Assembly: GCF_932526225.1 (NCBI RefSeq)
Contig: NC_064038.1
Location: 9,361,070-9,425,069 of the forward strand
Origin: Nematostella vectensis
Taxonomy: Eukaryota > Cnidaria > Anthozoa > Actiniaria > Edwardsiidae
DNA: 64,000 nucleotides
Reading direction: 5' to 3'
Of the stretch, positions 46,480-59,100 are shown piece by piece. Every line of letters starts with the position of its first letter. Position 1 is the stretch's first letter. The position numbers were made by a program, and so were the translations under genes. The notes under the pieces were generated by a model. The model was not told the origin of the DNA. It saw nothing but the letters and a program-made list of their open reading frames with translations, and made no database searches.

Positions 46480-48430
46480 AAAAAAAAAATATACTTTCTA
46501 CCCTTTTTTTCTGGTTAGTATGAAAAGAATGTGCTAAAAGCTCCACACCGATTAGCTGTTTTTAATTTGTCCGGAGGGTTTTAAAATTAGTAGCCAACAA
46601 TTCTTTTACTAGTTACTAGTTCCAGTAACGCGCGTATAAACCAGATCTTTTGTATCAGGCAAACTGGCACAGTTTTGGAAAATTTAGCCTTACTCGAACG
46701 ATAAACAACTTGAATTGAGCTGTTTTTGATCATTTGCATGCGCATACTTTTCCCGGCACTGTCCCTTTAAAAGGCTAGGAATGATCAGGAAGCATTAAAG
46801 TACGATGCTTTCGGCTTCTTTTAACAGACAAATTACCAGCAGCCGTACCTATGCGATAACTTCTTTTAAAAGCTACTTACGCGTGTCTTATCATCGTTTA
46901 TGAACTAATAACATAATAGAGGAAGGGTGCTGACTTTCATGTACAGGAATACTACCAAAAAAATTTATTTGGTTTTCAGAATAATCGATCAGTTTTCAGG
47001 TTATTTTTATGTTATTAAGTACATCAAAAAAGGTTTAGCTGCTTAAAATAATTAAAAATAACCTTTCTCAAAACCCAAGACAAAATTTGCAGGCTGGTAA
47101 AGGATGGTATGAATCACGTTTCACGGACCGGGCAAAATGGCTTTTTCACGGACCGAAAAATGGCCTTGATGGTCCTGAATGGCCGTCGTTAAACCACGTT
47201 TCACGGGCGTCGAAATGGACGATTTCACATTTCTCGTAGGGTGAAAAATGGCCAAATCTCGTTTCACGAAAATACCCCTTACCACCCTGAATTTGGATAA
47301 TTCAGCTTCTCCCGCTGCTAGAGTCAGATACAGATACTGCATGCCTCATACACGATTGAACCCAAATGATAAAATACGGCTGTCTTGGGACTTTATAAAG
47401 CACCGTGGCTTATTTGCTCAGGAAAGTGCCATTAGAGAAGACATAGTGTTTTTAGCCTCAGCATGCTGGTCCACGGTTAAGGTGCGCATGCTCCTTGCGC
47501 AGACTAATGTTGACACGATGGAGCAGTCCTCAAGCCGCCATTTTATGCTCTCGCTCAATGGCGAGTCACACAAATCATTCATTTCCAACGGCTAATTCAA
47601 GCAAGTAACAAAAATATTTTCAATCAAATATCGTCAAAAAACATGTCAAACTTCATTATTCGTATTAATACTTTGAAGTTTCATTGCGAATTAACCGCTG
47701 TATTTTCAATGATAAACAATAACAAAGGAGTAGGCGATCAACATCATTTAGGCTTCGAAAAGTCTAAAAACAGGAAATTGGGGATTGTGACAGAATTATA
47801 AGCTTTTGTTCAAGGCTAAGCTATGAAACGAAGAAACAAGTGTTGATGCAGCGAGTATGGGAACAGGGCCGTAGCAGGGGGTGGGGCACTGGGGGTACGT
47901 GCCCCCCAATATTTTCGAAAATTATAAGGGAATGACCAGGAGGGGCGTGGCCATTGTTTTCTTAATGTTTCTGCCCCCCCCCCCCCCCCCCAATAATTCG
48001 AGGCCTGCATATGAAGAAAACGTTGTCGTTTTGAGGGACTGGTACCGAGGACTCTTAGTTTCTTTTCAGATACTTTCTCCATTGACTAAAGATGGTCACT
48101 GTCACTTTTTTCTCTTCTAAAAACAAGTTATAATGTTTACGAAGCATCTGCGGTAAAAATATTAGTTTCCTTATATGGAGGTGACCGCGTTTGGCAAAAA
48201 CGACAATTTTTGGCTGAATTTTCTTAATATGCTACGACTATGGGGGAGGACTATAAAAACTTGTTGAAAAGCAAAACATGTGATTTTTTATTGTTTGAAG
48301 CCAAGTGTATTTCATTTTTATGGCACATATCAAACATATTCCCCACGGATAGTGTCCTTCGTTCGCTGTGCCTTATATGGTCATATATGCCCATATTTAG
48401 AAGTACTGGAGTTTCCCCTTTCGCGCTTCT
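46480..48430. other. Gene-poor stretch with dispersed repeats
   Basis: It contains a repeat at 47100-47290 with several TTTCACGG/GTTTCACG motifs and a G/C-rich element at 47865-48008. The 115 aa frame at 47248-47595 starts inside the first repeat and is not supported. Confidence 0.4.
47865..48008 (+). repeat. Dispersed G/C-rich element (GGCCGTAGC family)
   Basis: CAGGGCCGTAGCAGGGGGTG at the left and AATAATTCGAGGCCTGC at the right. Contains GGTACGTGCCCCCC and a poly-C run. Confidence 0.6.
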
Positions 48431-48439
48431 CCAACAAAC

Positions 48440-49087
48440 ATGGCGACAAACACTGATTCCCTAAAGACTCGTAGTGGAAGAATTATAAAGAAACCGGATC
48501 GCTTGGTCAAATATTTAGACCATTCCTCAGTTGATACGTACGTGAAAGAAGAGAAAGAGGAAGAAGAAAAAGTCTGGGAGATAGAGAGAGTTTTAAACGT
48601 TGAGGGAGACTATGCCTTTGTGAAATGGAAAGGCTACAGCGATAGATATAATTCTACGGTTTCTCTTTCATTGAATCCGCAGTTGTCATGCTATTTAGCC
48701 GTGAATGCTGGGAACCCCGACAGTAGTGAGGTAGCAAGAGAAAAGCTTCCCATTCTTTGCTCCGAGGATAAGGAATTGTGGCTGATTCGACATGCACTGT
48801 TCGATGAGCTCCAATTTCGTACACCCGAGAATGACACGGGACTCATTCGGAGAGTACAAGTGAAAGTCCCACTTTCAAAGGGGGGTTTTTCCGCTTTGTT
48901 TGGTAAAGGGACATTTTCTTTTGCTACCTCACGAAAGCTGGATTTTTCAGGGACCCGTAATATTCGGTTCCCGTGCACTGCTGTCGAGTTTGGCACCGTT
49001 ATTGGTACGGAGTTTATGGCTCGGCAACTGCCAGATTCGAGTACAATATGTGAAGTTGACTCATCTTCGAAGATGTGGATATCATGA
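48440..49087 (+). CDS. Chromodomain-containing ORF (215 aa)
   Basis: The ATG follows CCAACA, a fair start context. Residues 10-22 (TRSGRIIKKPDRL) are basic, 36-44 acidic. Residues ~45-73, VWEIERVLNVEGDYAFVKWK then GYSDRYNST, match the first two-thirds of a chromodomain, the methyl-lysine reader of HP1/CDY and of many retro- and DNA-transposon proteins. The usual W-E-P follow-on is absent: at 48659 a weak donor (ACG|gtttct) might begin an intron, or the frame simply continues. The frame then stays open to TGA at 49085-49087, too long for chance in AT-rich DNA. Downstream residues match nothing I know. It converges with the gene at 49524-52831. Confidence 0.6.
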   Translation: MATNTDSLKTRSGRIIKKPDRLVKYLDHSSVDTYVKEEKEEEEKVWEIERVLNVEGDYAFVKWKGYSDRYNSTVSLSLNPQLSCYLAVNAGNPDSSEVAREKLPILCSEDKELWLIRHALFDELQFRTPENDTGLIRRVQVKVPLSKGGFSALFGKGTFSFATSRKLDFSGTRNIRFPCTAVEFGTVIGTEFMARQLPDSSTICEVDSSSKMWIS

Positions 49088-49273
49088 GGATACGAGCTAA
49101 GGATAAATTATGATCATAGTTCGTGTCCCCGTTGTACTTACATCTCTGAATATGGGTCAGAGGAAGAAAGGCCTAGTATGTGTCGACCGCTAGAGCGCAA
49201 GTATCCCCCGCTGAGCTTTTTGGAGATCAGCTTCGTACGGCGTAGACGGAATATGCTTCACAACTATGGCTCG
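49088..49273 (+). pseudogene. In-frame continuation of the chromodomain ORF past TGA
   Basis: After the TGA the same frame stays open for 62 codons, includes SSCPRCTYISEYGSEEE and a basic end (SFVRRRRNMLHNYGS), and stops exactly at a strong donor (CTCG|gtaagt, 49274). This looks like the rest of a coding exon. Explanations: a nonsense mutation, an intron ending at catgag|GATACG (49088), or readthrough. The first two are likelier. Confidence 0.45.
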
Positions 49274-49523
49274 GTAAGTTAAAATCTCTCTATATAAACT
49301 AATTGTTGACATCTGTTTCAACCGATTTCACTGTATTTCCAGTCGAAAATAAAGAGGGGGAATTTAGATCCAGGGAATGATACAGATTGTTTTGATGGTT
49401 TTAATGCCTTTATATAATAATGTGGGTACAAATAGTTATACAAGTTATAAATAGTGATATTTACAACAGTAATAAATAGCACCAAAAATATAATAAATAA
49501 ATAAATACATTTTTTCTTTGTCT

Positions 49524-52500
49524 TCACTGCTTTTGATATTTTCTCTTGACCCTTTCCAAATTATTTTCCCTACTGAACAGTTTTCTGTTTTCCCTCTCCA
49601 TGATCTATAGAGATAAAAATACACAGTTGTAGCAAGCGATTAGTCTAGATAACATGACGTTTTTTTCACTTGGAATTACCTGTACAGTGTAGTTGCTATT
49701 TTTCCCCCCTTTCTGGCTACCCCTGTGGAATGTCTTGTTCTGCATGTGGTTTTTCTTTTCCACTGTCTGGCAATTGAACTGGTGGATCGTGCCATGAATC
49801 TCCAAAAATTGGGGGACATGATAAACAAGAACTGTAGAGAAAAAAATGCATAAAATTACTTGGTCTCGGAGATCCCAAGTCAATTAAGGAATCTCATTTT
49901 AATCTTACCATGTATATATGGAATTACATCCTGTGGAGAGATAAAAGAAAGCACAATTAAAATAATATATCTACTTGTTATTTTTTCAGTGACATATGAT
50001 CAAATGAGGCTTGTGTCCTGCCAGTTCAACTAACCACAGGGATGTAGAATTACCTCATCAAATGTGGCCTTTCTAAATTTGGTTCCCCATTGGCGGGCCT
50101 TTTCTTGAAAAGCATCTGCTCGAAGATATGCTTCATCTCCAGGATTTGCCCCAAGAGCATCAGTGAGGACCATCAAACTTTTCCACACTTGTGTCAGCTC
50201 TGATATGCTAAGAACTGTTTTCTCACAAGTGGGAGTGGACGATGGCTACAAAACACAAAGCAATTGTTAAATTAGCTTTATACACAGTAGTATCCTGGGT
50301 GTGCTGGTCTTTTTTATAATGAAAATAAAAATCATACCTCAAACACTATGTTGTTGCGGTCAAGATGATCCTTGAGTGTGGCACGTAGGAAGTCCTTGGT
50401 GCCTGTCGACCTCAGATGGAACTTCCTACATTCCTCCACTAGCTGGGCTTTGGTCAGACAGTCAAGGCTGGTGATGGACTTGTTCTCCATGTCTCCTAGG
50501 AAGGCATGGATATCAAGCCCCCTAATGATAGTTTCCAAATCATCACCTTTATAAGGAAAAGAGGATTCAAAGAAAATAAATAACGAAACTTTATAGTAAT
50601 TTCATATTAGTTTCAGTTATTATAACAGTCTTTTCTATTAGTCAGTTATTTACTTACAATCCAAAGAGCTCCACTTGGTTGTGGTTTTGCCACTGTCATC
50701 CTGGACATCATAGAAACAAAACCTCACACCTGCAAATACAATATGGCAAGAAAACAAAATGATTATCACCATAAGACATCCCCTATACCCATTTACCCTA
50801 TACATGAAATTTTTATTTACCCAAAGCTTCTATTGCTTCTTCCATGGCTTTTTTAACATTCTGCTCTATAGCCCAGCAAGCAACCTAGAAGTTTAATATA
50901 TACCAGGAACTTTTTTAAAAAATGGCTCAATGGAGATTTGAATTTGTTAAATAAGCATAATTTTACCTGGTTGAGAAGTTTTCCCATGATCCTCAATTTG
51001 AGGTGCAGGGTGTCGGGTATGACCTTGGTAAATTCAATGTCCACGAGAGGTAAACATTGAACTCCCTTGGCATTTGGACACCCAACACGTGCACGGCACT
51101 GGTTTAAGGTTCTGGTTATGGGCCATTGTGGGACTGAAATTTTTATCAAATTTATCTAGTTATTTATAATATAGCTGACAATGGAATAATTCATAAAAAC
51201 AAAAATCATTTAATTCATTACATAACATTCATTATATAAGTAACAAAATTAAAAAACTTACTAGAAAAGTCTCTGATCATCCTTTTGCTGCATTCGCACC
51301 AAATGCAGAAGTACAAGGCACAGGGACTATTAATTCCGAGAATACACGCCATGAACTTCCAGTCAGCACACATCACCCTTAAAAAAGGGATAAAAGTTAC
51401 ATATGTCCTGTTTAATGCCAGATCATAAGATTATTGGTTGCAAAAAAAATGAAACCTACCAATCAATAGTGTATTCAAGGCCATTAACAAGAATGCCAGT
51501 TCTCCCTAGGGCCTTCATCTCATCAAAAACCCCTCTCAAGGTCGCCTTTAGGATGTCATATGACTCCTTGCCTATAATAAAAAGTGTTCACAGATATATG
51601 GCTTTAGTTGACTATATCATTAGGAAGATTTGTTCTCGCTTACAGCTGCAATAAATTAGCTGCAACCAACTCACCATCATATATAGATATACAGTATTCC
51701 CTTTCTGGGCTTCTTTTAACAGAGTTTTCTGCTGGAAAGCAGAAGGTTGTCATAACACTCCCGAGTTTTTTGGTGGTTTTTCTACCATCACCAGAAAACC
51801 GAAGGGTTATAACATTGCCCCCTGCATTTCCAATGACATCTGAACTATAACTTAGAATGTCCTTGATGGATCTTGAACATCCTTTTGCATTCTGAAAGGA
51901 GAAACTTTGTTTAATGAATTATTGGGTTTGTACAGTATTTGCTTGTTTTAAAGGATGCAAAATGTGCTGTGCACAAAGCAAATCAGAATTAAGACTATCA
52001 ACAGACTAACCCCTTCAAATTCTGTAATAGGAATGATTGCATTTTGAGCTTTTCTCTCTTTCTGTATCCCATACAGTGATGGCAAGCTGGACCCAGCTAC
52101 CATCTTTAGCTCATGGTATGCTGAGTCAGAAACATCACCATCATCTTTGGCCTGAGATTATAAAAATAATCTAAATATAGAAAAAATAAGAAACCTACAG
52201 TACTGTACATGTACTTCTATAATACCTACCTTGAGAGCTCTTTGGATCTTTTTATGGTCAATCTCCTCAGGCTCAACCCTCTCATTGAAATGTAGGGCAA
52301 AACTGACCATACCAACTTCAAGTTGAACCTAGAGATAAGGAAACATTGAAATGTAGGGCAAAACTGACCAACTTCAAGTTGAACCTAGAGATAAGGAAAC
52401 ATTTTATGATAAACAAATGCCATTATAACAGAATTGGTAAATTTAGGTTGTTTCCATGTGTACAAAAATTCTAAACAAACCTCAACAACTTTCCAATCTG

Positions 52501-52831
52501 TTGGAAGCTTCTCAAATTGCTTCTCAAGCCATTTTTTAATCTCTGACTTTTTGTGAAATTGAGCTTTTGGCTCAAGGTCACAAAAAGGCTTTCTCGGCTG
52601 AAGAAAGGGCTTTTTTTCCTTGCCTAGCTCCTTTCTCATGCCATCTCTCTCTTTGACAACATCAGCGAGTCGATGTTTTAGCTCTGACAGCTGATTCTCG
52701 AGCTCTTCGATTCTAGAGTCCCGAGAATCACACAGCCCGATTTCACGGACTTGAGGTAGCATGTAAGCCAATCTTTGTTTTTTCAATGGAGGACCTTGTG
52801 AAAAATTTGTCAAATACCCTTGCACCATCAT
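49524..52831 (-). CDS. Transposase-like protein with D/D/E motifs and SAP-like segment (14 exons, 664 aa)
   Basis: Exons in gene order: 52481-52831, 52230-52328, 52011-52151, 51675-51891, 51460-51571, 51262-51377, 50967-51133, 50821-50884, 50658-50729, 50338-50546, 50054-50245, 49909-49930, 49680-49831, 49524-49604. All GT-AG, all phases agree; 1995 nt. Residues ~41-75 are a coiled coil. Acidic residues sit in RFSGDGRKTT (Asp232), CADWKFMA (Asp312) and QTVEKKN (Glu612), an order that fits an RNase H-like DDE fold. CIWCEC (331-336) and IPDTLHLKLRI (~384-394) are further marks. Residues ~474-509 (LDCLTKAQLVEECRKFHL) resemble a SAP DNA-binding motif. I recall similar uncharacterised proteins in cnidarians and sponges but cannot name the family. 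An intact frame over 14 exons suggests a host-used gene. Function is inference. Confidence 0.8.
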
Positions 52832-53139
52832 TTTAGTAGATATCTATCATGAACAAGCAAACGAGACGACTAAACTTTTGAACCTCTTCCCGCCTAAGTT
52901 TACCGAGATTCTGCAAGATGATCCCCAAAAAACAACCCGTGAAGATTATCTAGATAAGAATTGCGCCAAAATTATACAAACAAAAAACGGAAATATTAGA
53001 AAGGAATACTTAGCTTCTCGTCCTTCGGGTGTTTCTGTACTCTTCAGCATCAGGATCACACAAGGACGTAGTCGATTAAAATACCTACGAGGGCTTTTTT
53101 CCACAAGTTAGGCTGGCAGAAGAAAGATCTAGCCCCTAC

Positions 53140-56100
53140 AGGGGTATTTCATGAGAAAAATAGGTATTTTTCGCTTCTATAAGCAGAAATCTCAGGTTAA
53201 ATAGCCCTGTTTTCCAAAAATAATCGCTCTTCGTCCGCCATCTTGGATAGCTCAGAGAAAACCCATTTGTAATTTGCCAGGTTACACAGCTCCTAGTCTC
53301 AGTCTCTAAAAAAGCGGCCGAGCGAGTTTGAATAACACCAAAAGTTTGATATGGAAAAAATCACTGGGATCGAGCAACAAGGCCCCTCCCCCTGCGCAAT
53401 ATAACTTACTCAAATCACGCCGCCATTTTATGCTCCCGCTCGATACTAAGAGGGGGGGGAGGGCCCCTCCCTGCGCAATATAACTTACTCAAATCACGCC
53501 GCCATTTTATGCTCCCGCTCGATACTAAGAGGGGGGGGGGGGGGGGGGAGGGGATCCAGGTTACATGGGCGGATCCAGCATTTTCCAAAGGGGGTGGGGG
53601 TGGCAGCGTTTGCCCCTCGATCAAACATATTCAGGAAAGTATCAGACTTCAATTATGCATGGTTATTTCAAAGTTTTCCGCAGTTGCAAATAGACCGTGT
53701 GTTTTGTAACGTAGCGTGATCGACATGGAGCGCACACTATCTTGTAGATTAAAGAAAATTTGAGATGGTCACGTGATGCAAGAACATATGGATTTTTTGA
53801 GCATGTGGATGCCATTGTCAGTCATAGTCAAAATGTCTTATTTGTTCTGTAACTGCTTATATTTTTCTGGTTAATATCATCCTGGTAGTAAAGAGAAACA
53901 TGCTGTTTCTCATATAAACGGACGTGAAGTGATTGACATGTGTCACTGACGTTACCCTCATTAAATTAGCTCTTTACGGTTTTTATTATCTCAAAAGCAA
54001 AGACGACAGCAAGGAGGAAATTGAGGAGAAAGCAATTAAGAATAAAACAATCGTGAGAGACATAAAAACAACATGTTTGTCTAATCATATACTATTATCA
54101 AACTATCATTCCATTTATATAAAAAGGCATAGGGTGATGTTGCCGTGCTAACAAATTGATTTCATTCTTGTTACAAACAAAAGCAGTTTTCAAGGGGCCG
54201 GGTCGTTTGGGATATCATTGGCGCTCTAGGCAAGCTTATCGACATATCTCTGTTTTCACAAACCAATTATTGTTATAAGGTATGGTGCTATTTCGATCTT
54301 CATGTAGCCTGATCGAAAATCAATCCAAATGTGCATGATTCGTGAGCAACAATTAACCAAGCGTGCATTCTTGCCCGTGTAATGCCAAGTGCAAGGCCAA
54401 TTACACACACGGAGTCGCCATTAAAATCATATCAAAATGCCATTTTCGCCCAGAGTTTGACCTACACGCGACAGCTTGCACAATGCAGGTCCGTACCCAG
54501 GATGTTTATGGGGTGGGGGGGGGGGGGGGGGGGGGGCGGAATCCGAAAAAATGGACCGTGAGGGGGGTTCTCTAATAAAAATCTGACCAACCGCGAAAGA
54601 ACAAAGAGATTTTTTTATGCCTTTGCAGTATCTCTAAGGGACGTTTAATGTCAGATTTGGCTGCACACCAGAGTGATCTAGCTTATGCATTATAGTTTTG
54701 TCTACAAATAGCACGTCTATTGAGAACCGATAGTGGACCCTCGGCCGTTGTGTGTGCGTGTGTGGGCGGGTGCGGCGTTCGCAACCCTCCCCCCCCCCCC
54801 CAGTTTTTTGTCTCCTTGTCACATTAGATGTTCTAGTTGTTCTAATTGAAATTGATGCTTAACGTTAGGTTGTGACTTCGGGATGCTTTTTTTTCCACAA
54901 GTCCGACTTTTTTTCGTTATTTACAATAGAAAAAAACATATTTTGAGCTACATAAATAAATACGAGCTTTTTACAGTGTATACTTTGGGGAAATAGCGCT
55001 CAAACAACTTTAAACTTCATATAGACTAAAACAACATAACATATTTAATCATTAAATTTCTTTGCAACACAGCCTCTTAGGGGATCAACATATACCGATG
55101 TACCGATGATTAATTCTTTAATTAGGATGTTGATCTCTGGTTGTCACGCTTGGAACACACAAGACACGCTCGAATTTTTTGCATTCTAACTAACCACATC
55201 TTCTTTTCTAAGCTTTCGTTATACCAGCTGTAGAATAACGACAAAAAGGAATTCATAAATATATATGCTGGTCTATTCGAAAATTTGTCAAAATATTTTT
55301 CCTAGTTATTTTCTTCTGATTACCTAAATGCACAGAGCCTCGCGTAACTAAAAGTGACTTACGGTACAATGTACAAGTTTTCCACTTTTTCTCACTCAAA
55401 ATACATCCATTCATCAATGACCGCCCCTCCATTCTACCAATGTGTTTGACAAATCACACAAATCAAAACGCACAAGACTCGAATATAAAATACCCAACAA
55501 CTAGGGTGTGAATTAAATGAAGGAAATATAACAAGATCTTACCTTTACGTTATTCTGCAAAACCACGACGTTTTCTAAGCTTACCGAAAGTCGCCACCAA
55601 TGTCGTTCCGTGGTGGTTCTACTGGCCGGCTTTAGGGGTAATGGGGGCAGATTGCTGCCTGTCTATTATATTTAGCTTCGCTCTAGTCGCGACCCCGTGT
55701 CTACTTCGATAAATCTTTTGTCTCGTAAGTTAAATACTGTATGGGACGTGACGGAAGCGTGCGTCAAAACTCGATAGCCCGCGACTTTGACCGCGAGCGA
55801 AAAGACGCGGCTGTCAACCAGACGGGACTTTATAAAGAAAACGTCGAATGATTTCTAGGCGTGTTAATTCAATAAGGTGTTTTTCAGTGTAATTGAAATG
55901 TAATCAGTACATGGACTTTTGATAACAGACAAGCACGTATAAGGGGACGTTTTAGGAGGTAACTTTAAGGAAGAGATTTTCTTATTTCAATAAAATCTGT
56001 TTTTATCGTTAATAGGTCATCAGTTATTCCTTGTTTGCATATACGATATGGCGTATTAATTGCAGGCTGGTTTTATCGCGAATTGATCTGAATTAGAAGA

Positions 56101-59100
56101 ATCTTTGGGATGCAATATTTGCAATGACATTAAAAAAACTGGTAGTCGACTGAAATGTTTACATTAGAAAATGTTTGCAATTACACTTTTGTAATATTTA
56201 TAATTTTATTGGCTTGTAATTTGGACAGAAAAACAAAAACATTTGATCACATTCACATGCTTTTTGCGCCATATGATATATGATGTATTAAATTATTATT
56301 ATTATGTTCTGGTTTCTTAGGAAAAGGGTATGGGACCCAAGGAATTAAAAATAATGGAGTATTGCTATAATTTTCCATTTACGCAAATATTAATGTGCGC
56401 AACTATATAGCGAAGCGTTACGATAACAAAAAATGACAAATAAAAAGACATCTGAGCAATACAGTGTCGATAATATTCAACAAAATTAAATTTTTTTAGA
56501 CATTGCGAAATTTAATGACACAAATTGTTTTATCCGCTGCTTCAAAAAAGACAAGTAACCTTCAAAAAGCATTCGCTCAAATTAAGCCAATGCCAAGAAT
56601 TCAATCGCGTATGCATATAAGGGTCAAAGAGATGACATTGTTAAGTCTAAGCGGGTAATTGATAAATGAGTTGTCTTTTTTTACGGATGTTTTTTAGCTG
56701 TTCATTCAATACAAATCACGTACAACCCCGTAGCTGTCATATATGCGTAGCATACCTATACTCTCCCGTCCTTGTGTAAAAAGAACAGTACAGTAAAGAA
56801 CAGTTTTCTCCCAAGAGCGATTTCTCTATGGAACAACCTGAAAGTGTTGTAGCCAGTACCGCCAAAATTGAAGCCGCCATATAATGTAATATCCCCAATA
56901 TCATCTCTCGTAAAGCTATGAACGCTGTGTAATCTTTTCAAGAGAGCACAATAAAGTTAAGTGAAGTGGTTTATTTGGTAGTGGTTAGTTCAAGTATTCT
57001 TGTAGTCGAGGTGAAGGCACAGGCTTTTTAGCTTAGACCAAAATTGTTTGCTTTTGTGGAAGGAGGAAAAACTGAAAACCAACCAAAACAGAACAAACTA
57101 ACTCAACTCATGTCATTTTTGCGTTTTCATCTGTTCCGAACCAAACAAAAACAACAACAAAAATAGATAAAACCTTTCTATCAACAAAAGCTGTAGAACT
57201 TTTCAAATCTGAGCAACCATCCTTTGCTTTGCCGCGCCTTATCATTGTGCAAATTGTATGTAATACTTTTTGCTATAGACAACATTCGAGTACTAAAAAT
57301 AAACTAAAATATCTGAAAGGATTTGGTTATATCTATCATCATTAAAACTCTGTCAATGGATGGTTTAGAGAATTTCATTGTACCAACGTTTAAATATAGT
57401 CATTTCGAGGTATCAGATTCGAAATAAATGGAAATCATACAACAGAACTTCTATAGATAACACAAATAAAACCGTTATTTAATCTCTTTGAGAGAAATGC
57501 AATTAAGGCACACTATTTCACTGAGGAATTGTAGCCAAACACGCAGTTCTCACGTAAGAATCGACATATCTTTCGTTAATCGAAGTTTGGGGCATGACAC
57601 TGCAAAATTAAAGCAAATGTCTAGCCTGCTAAGCGGCTCATTCGGGGTTATTCGGAAATGTTTTTTCCGAATATTTGGAATATTGGATGCGCGCCCCCCA
57701 GCAAGCAAAGTCAAGCAAAGTCATGTTAAGAGGAACATCTTGTTAAAAGCGGGTATTCGTACCATGCTACACGGGGTGAAGGGAGAGGGAAAACAGTGGG
57801 TTGTGGGAACAAAATTATAATGCATATAAGTGGTAAGAGTGTTGCTAAGTCGAGCGATGCAAGGGGTGACGTAGCAGTGAATTGCCAGACAAAAAAGGTA
57901 CGAAATGGTACTTGTGACACAAAATAATTCATAGAGCTCTTTGAGATGTAAAGCAGCCTTAACGTGTGTTGTAGAACAAGTTTTATTTTACCAAGAGGCA
58001 AAGGAGCCGTTTTATTATCGAGCACCTTTTAATCAGCTACGACATCGTACACGTAAATCCCTTGCGAGGCTACTTCAAAGAGATGAGATAAACTCATATA
58101 CAGTTAGAACTAATTGCAAAGCAAAGGCAAAAGGCTAAATGAGATATAGCCGTTCTCGTACGGTACTTCTAGTGAAATTAACTTTCGTAACTTATCTTCA
58201 TATCACACAAATAAGTAGAAACACTGCAAAGTACCGCGTTAAGGTAGCCCTCTCCTCAGGCGTCTCGTGTGGAAAAATGCTTTTTTTTCGATTCGGGCTT
58301 CCTGTGGCGTGTTCAAGAAAAAGTTCATAAAAATACCGAAAAAGAAAAAGAAACACCCAAGATGTCTGCGGAGGAGACTGGCGTGAATGCTCCTTTTAGC
58401 GCCCAACTCCAATTAGCGCCCACTTTGAAAAAGCGCCCCCTACCTCCCCTCAAGTAAAGTTTGGAAATAACGAGCATTTAATAGTCTGTTTGGGTTTCCT
58501 GTGTTGAGTAAGAAATTTGACGTTACAAGAAACCGAACTCGTCCTAGGCTCAACGCTCCCTCTCACGGTTTATCTACGGGTACAGGAATCCCGGTAGAAT
58601 GCCAGGGACAACCACTACTTGCGAATAGTTTTGTTCTCGCGAATTATATTGCAAAAGTGAAGCAACGCAAATAGTTAGTAGCTCCTTGCCGTTTTCTGTG
58701 AGGTTGAAATATCGAGCTCTATTTAGGCTCACTGGTTACCCTAAAAACTACCCCAGGACACATACTTTCATGCATACATCAATTCTTAACTAGTTTTGAA
58801 TAAATAAACTCGTGAACTGGTGTAATTACCCTTTCGAGATTCGGGGAGAACGGCTTTAATGTATCAGACAGTATGCATCACGTCTGATGTTTTTAATTTT
58901 CCATTGATTTCCGCTGTTTGCCGTTCGCATGGCCCATCAGCGCAAAGCCTGATCAACAAATAATGGTCATGCGTTCGGCTCGTGAAAATGTTTTAGCCGA
59001 GTTGGGAAACCAATTTGACCACTTTGAGGTCTGCTAATGTTAAGATTCTGAAACCTACCGTTATACTAAATATAAACCGGGAATTAAGGGATCCGAAGTG

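Noticed and set aside
46050-46518. ORFs of 140-147 aa on both strands
   Set aside because: Low-complexity TGTTG/CGTTG tract; both strands open for compositional reasons.
48691-48996. 101 aa ORF on - under the chromodomain ORF
   Set aside because: The + strand has start context and a recognisable domain in the same exon; the minus frame has neither.
57488-57820. 110 aa ORF on +
   Set aside because: No family resemblance, splice sites or start context; in AT-rich gene-free DNA.
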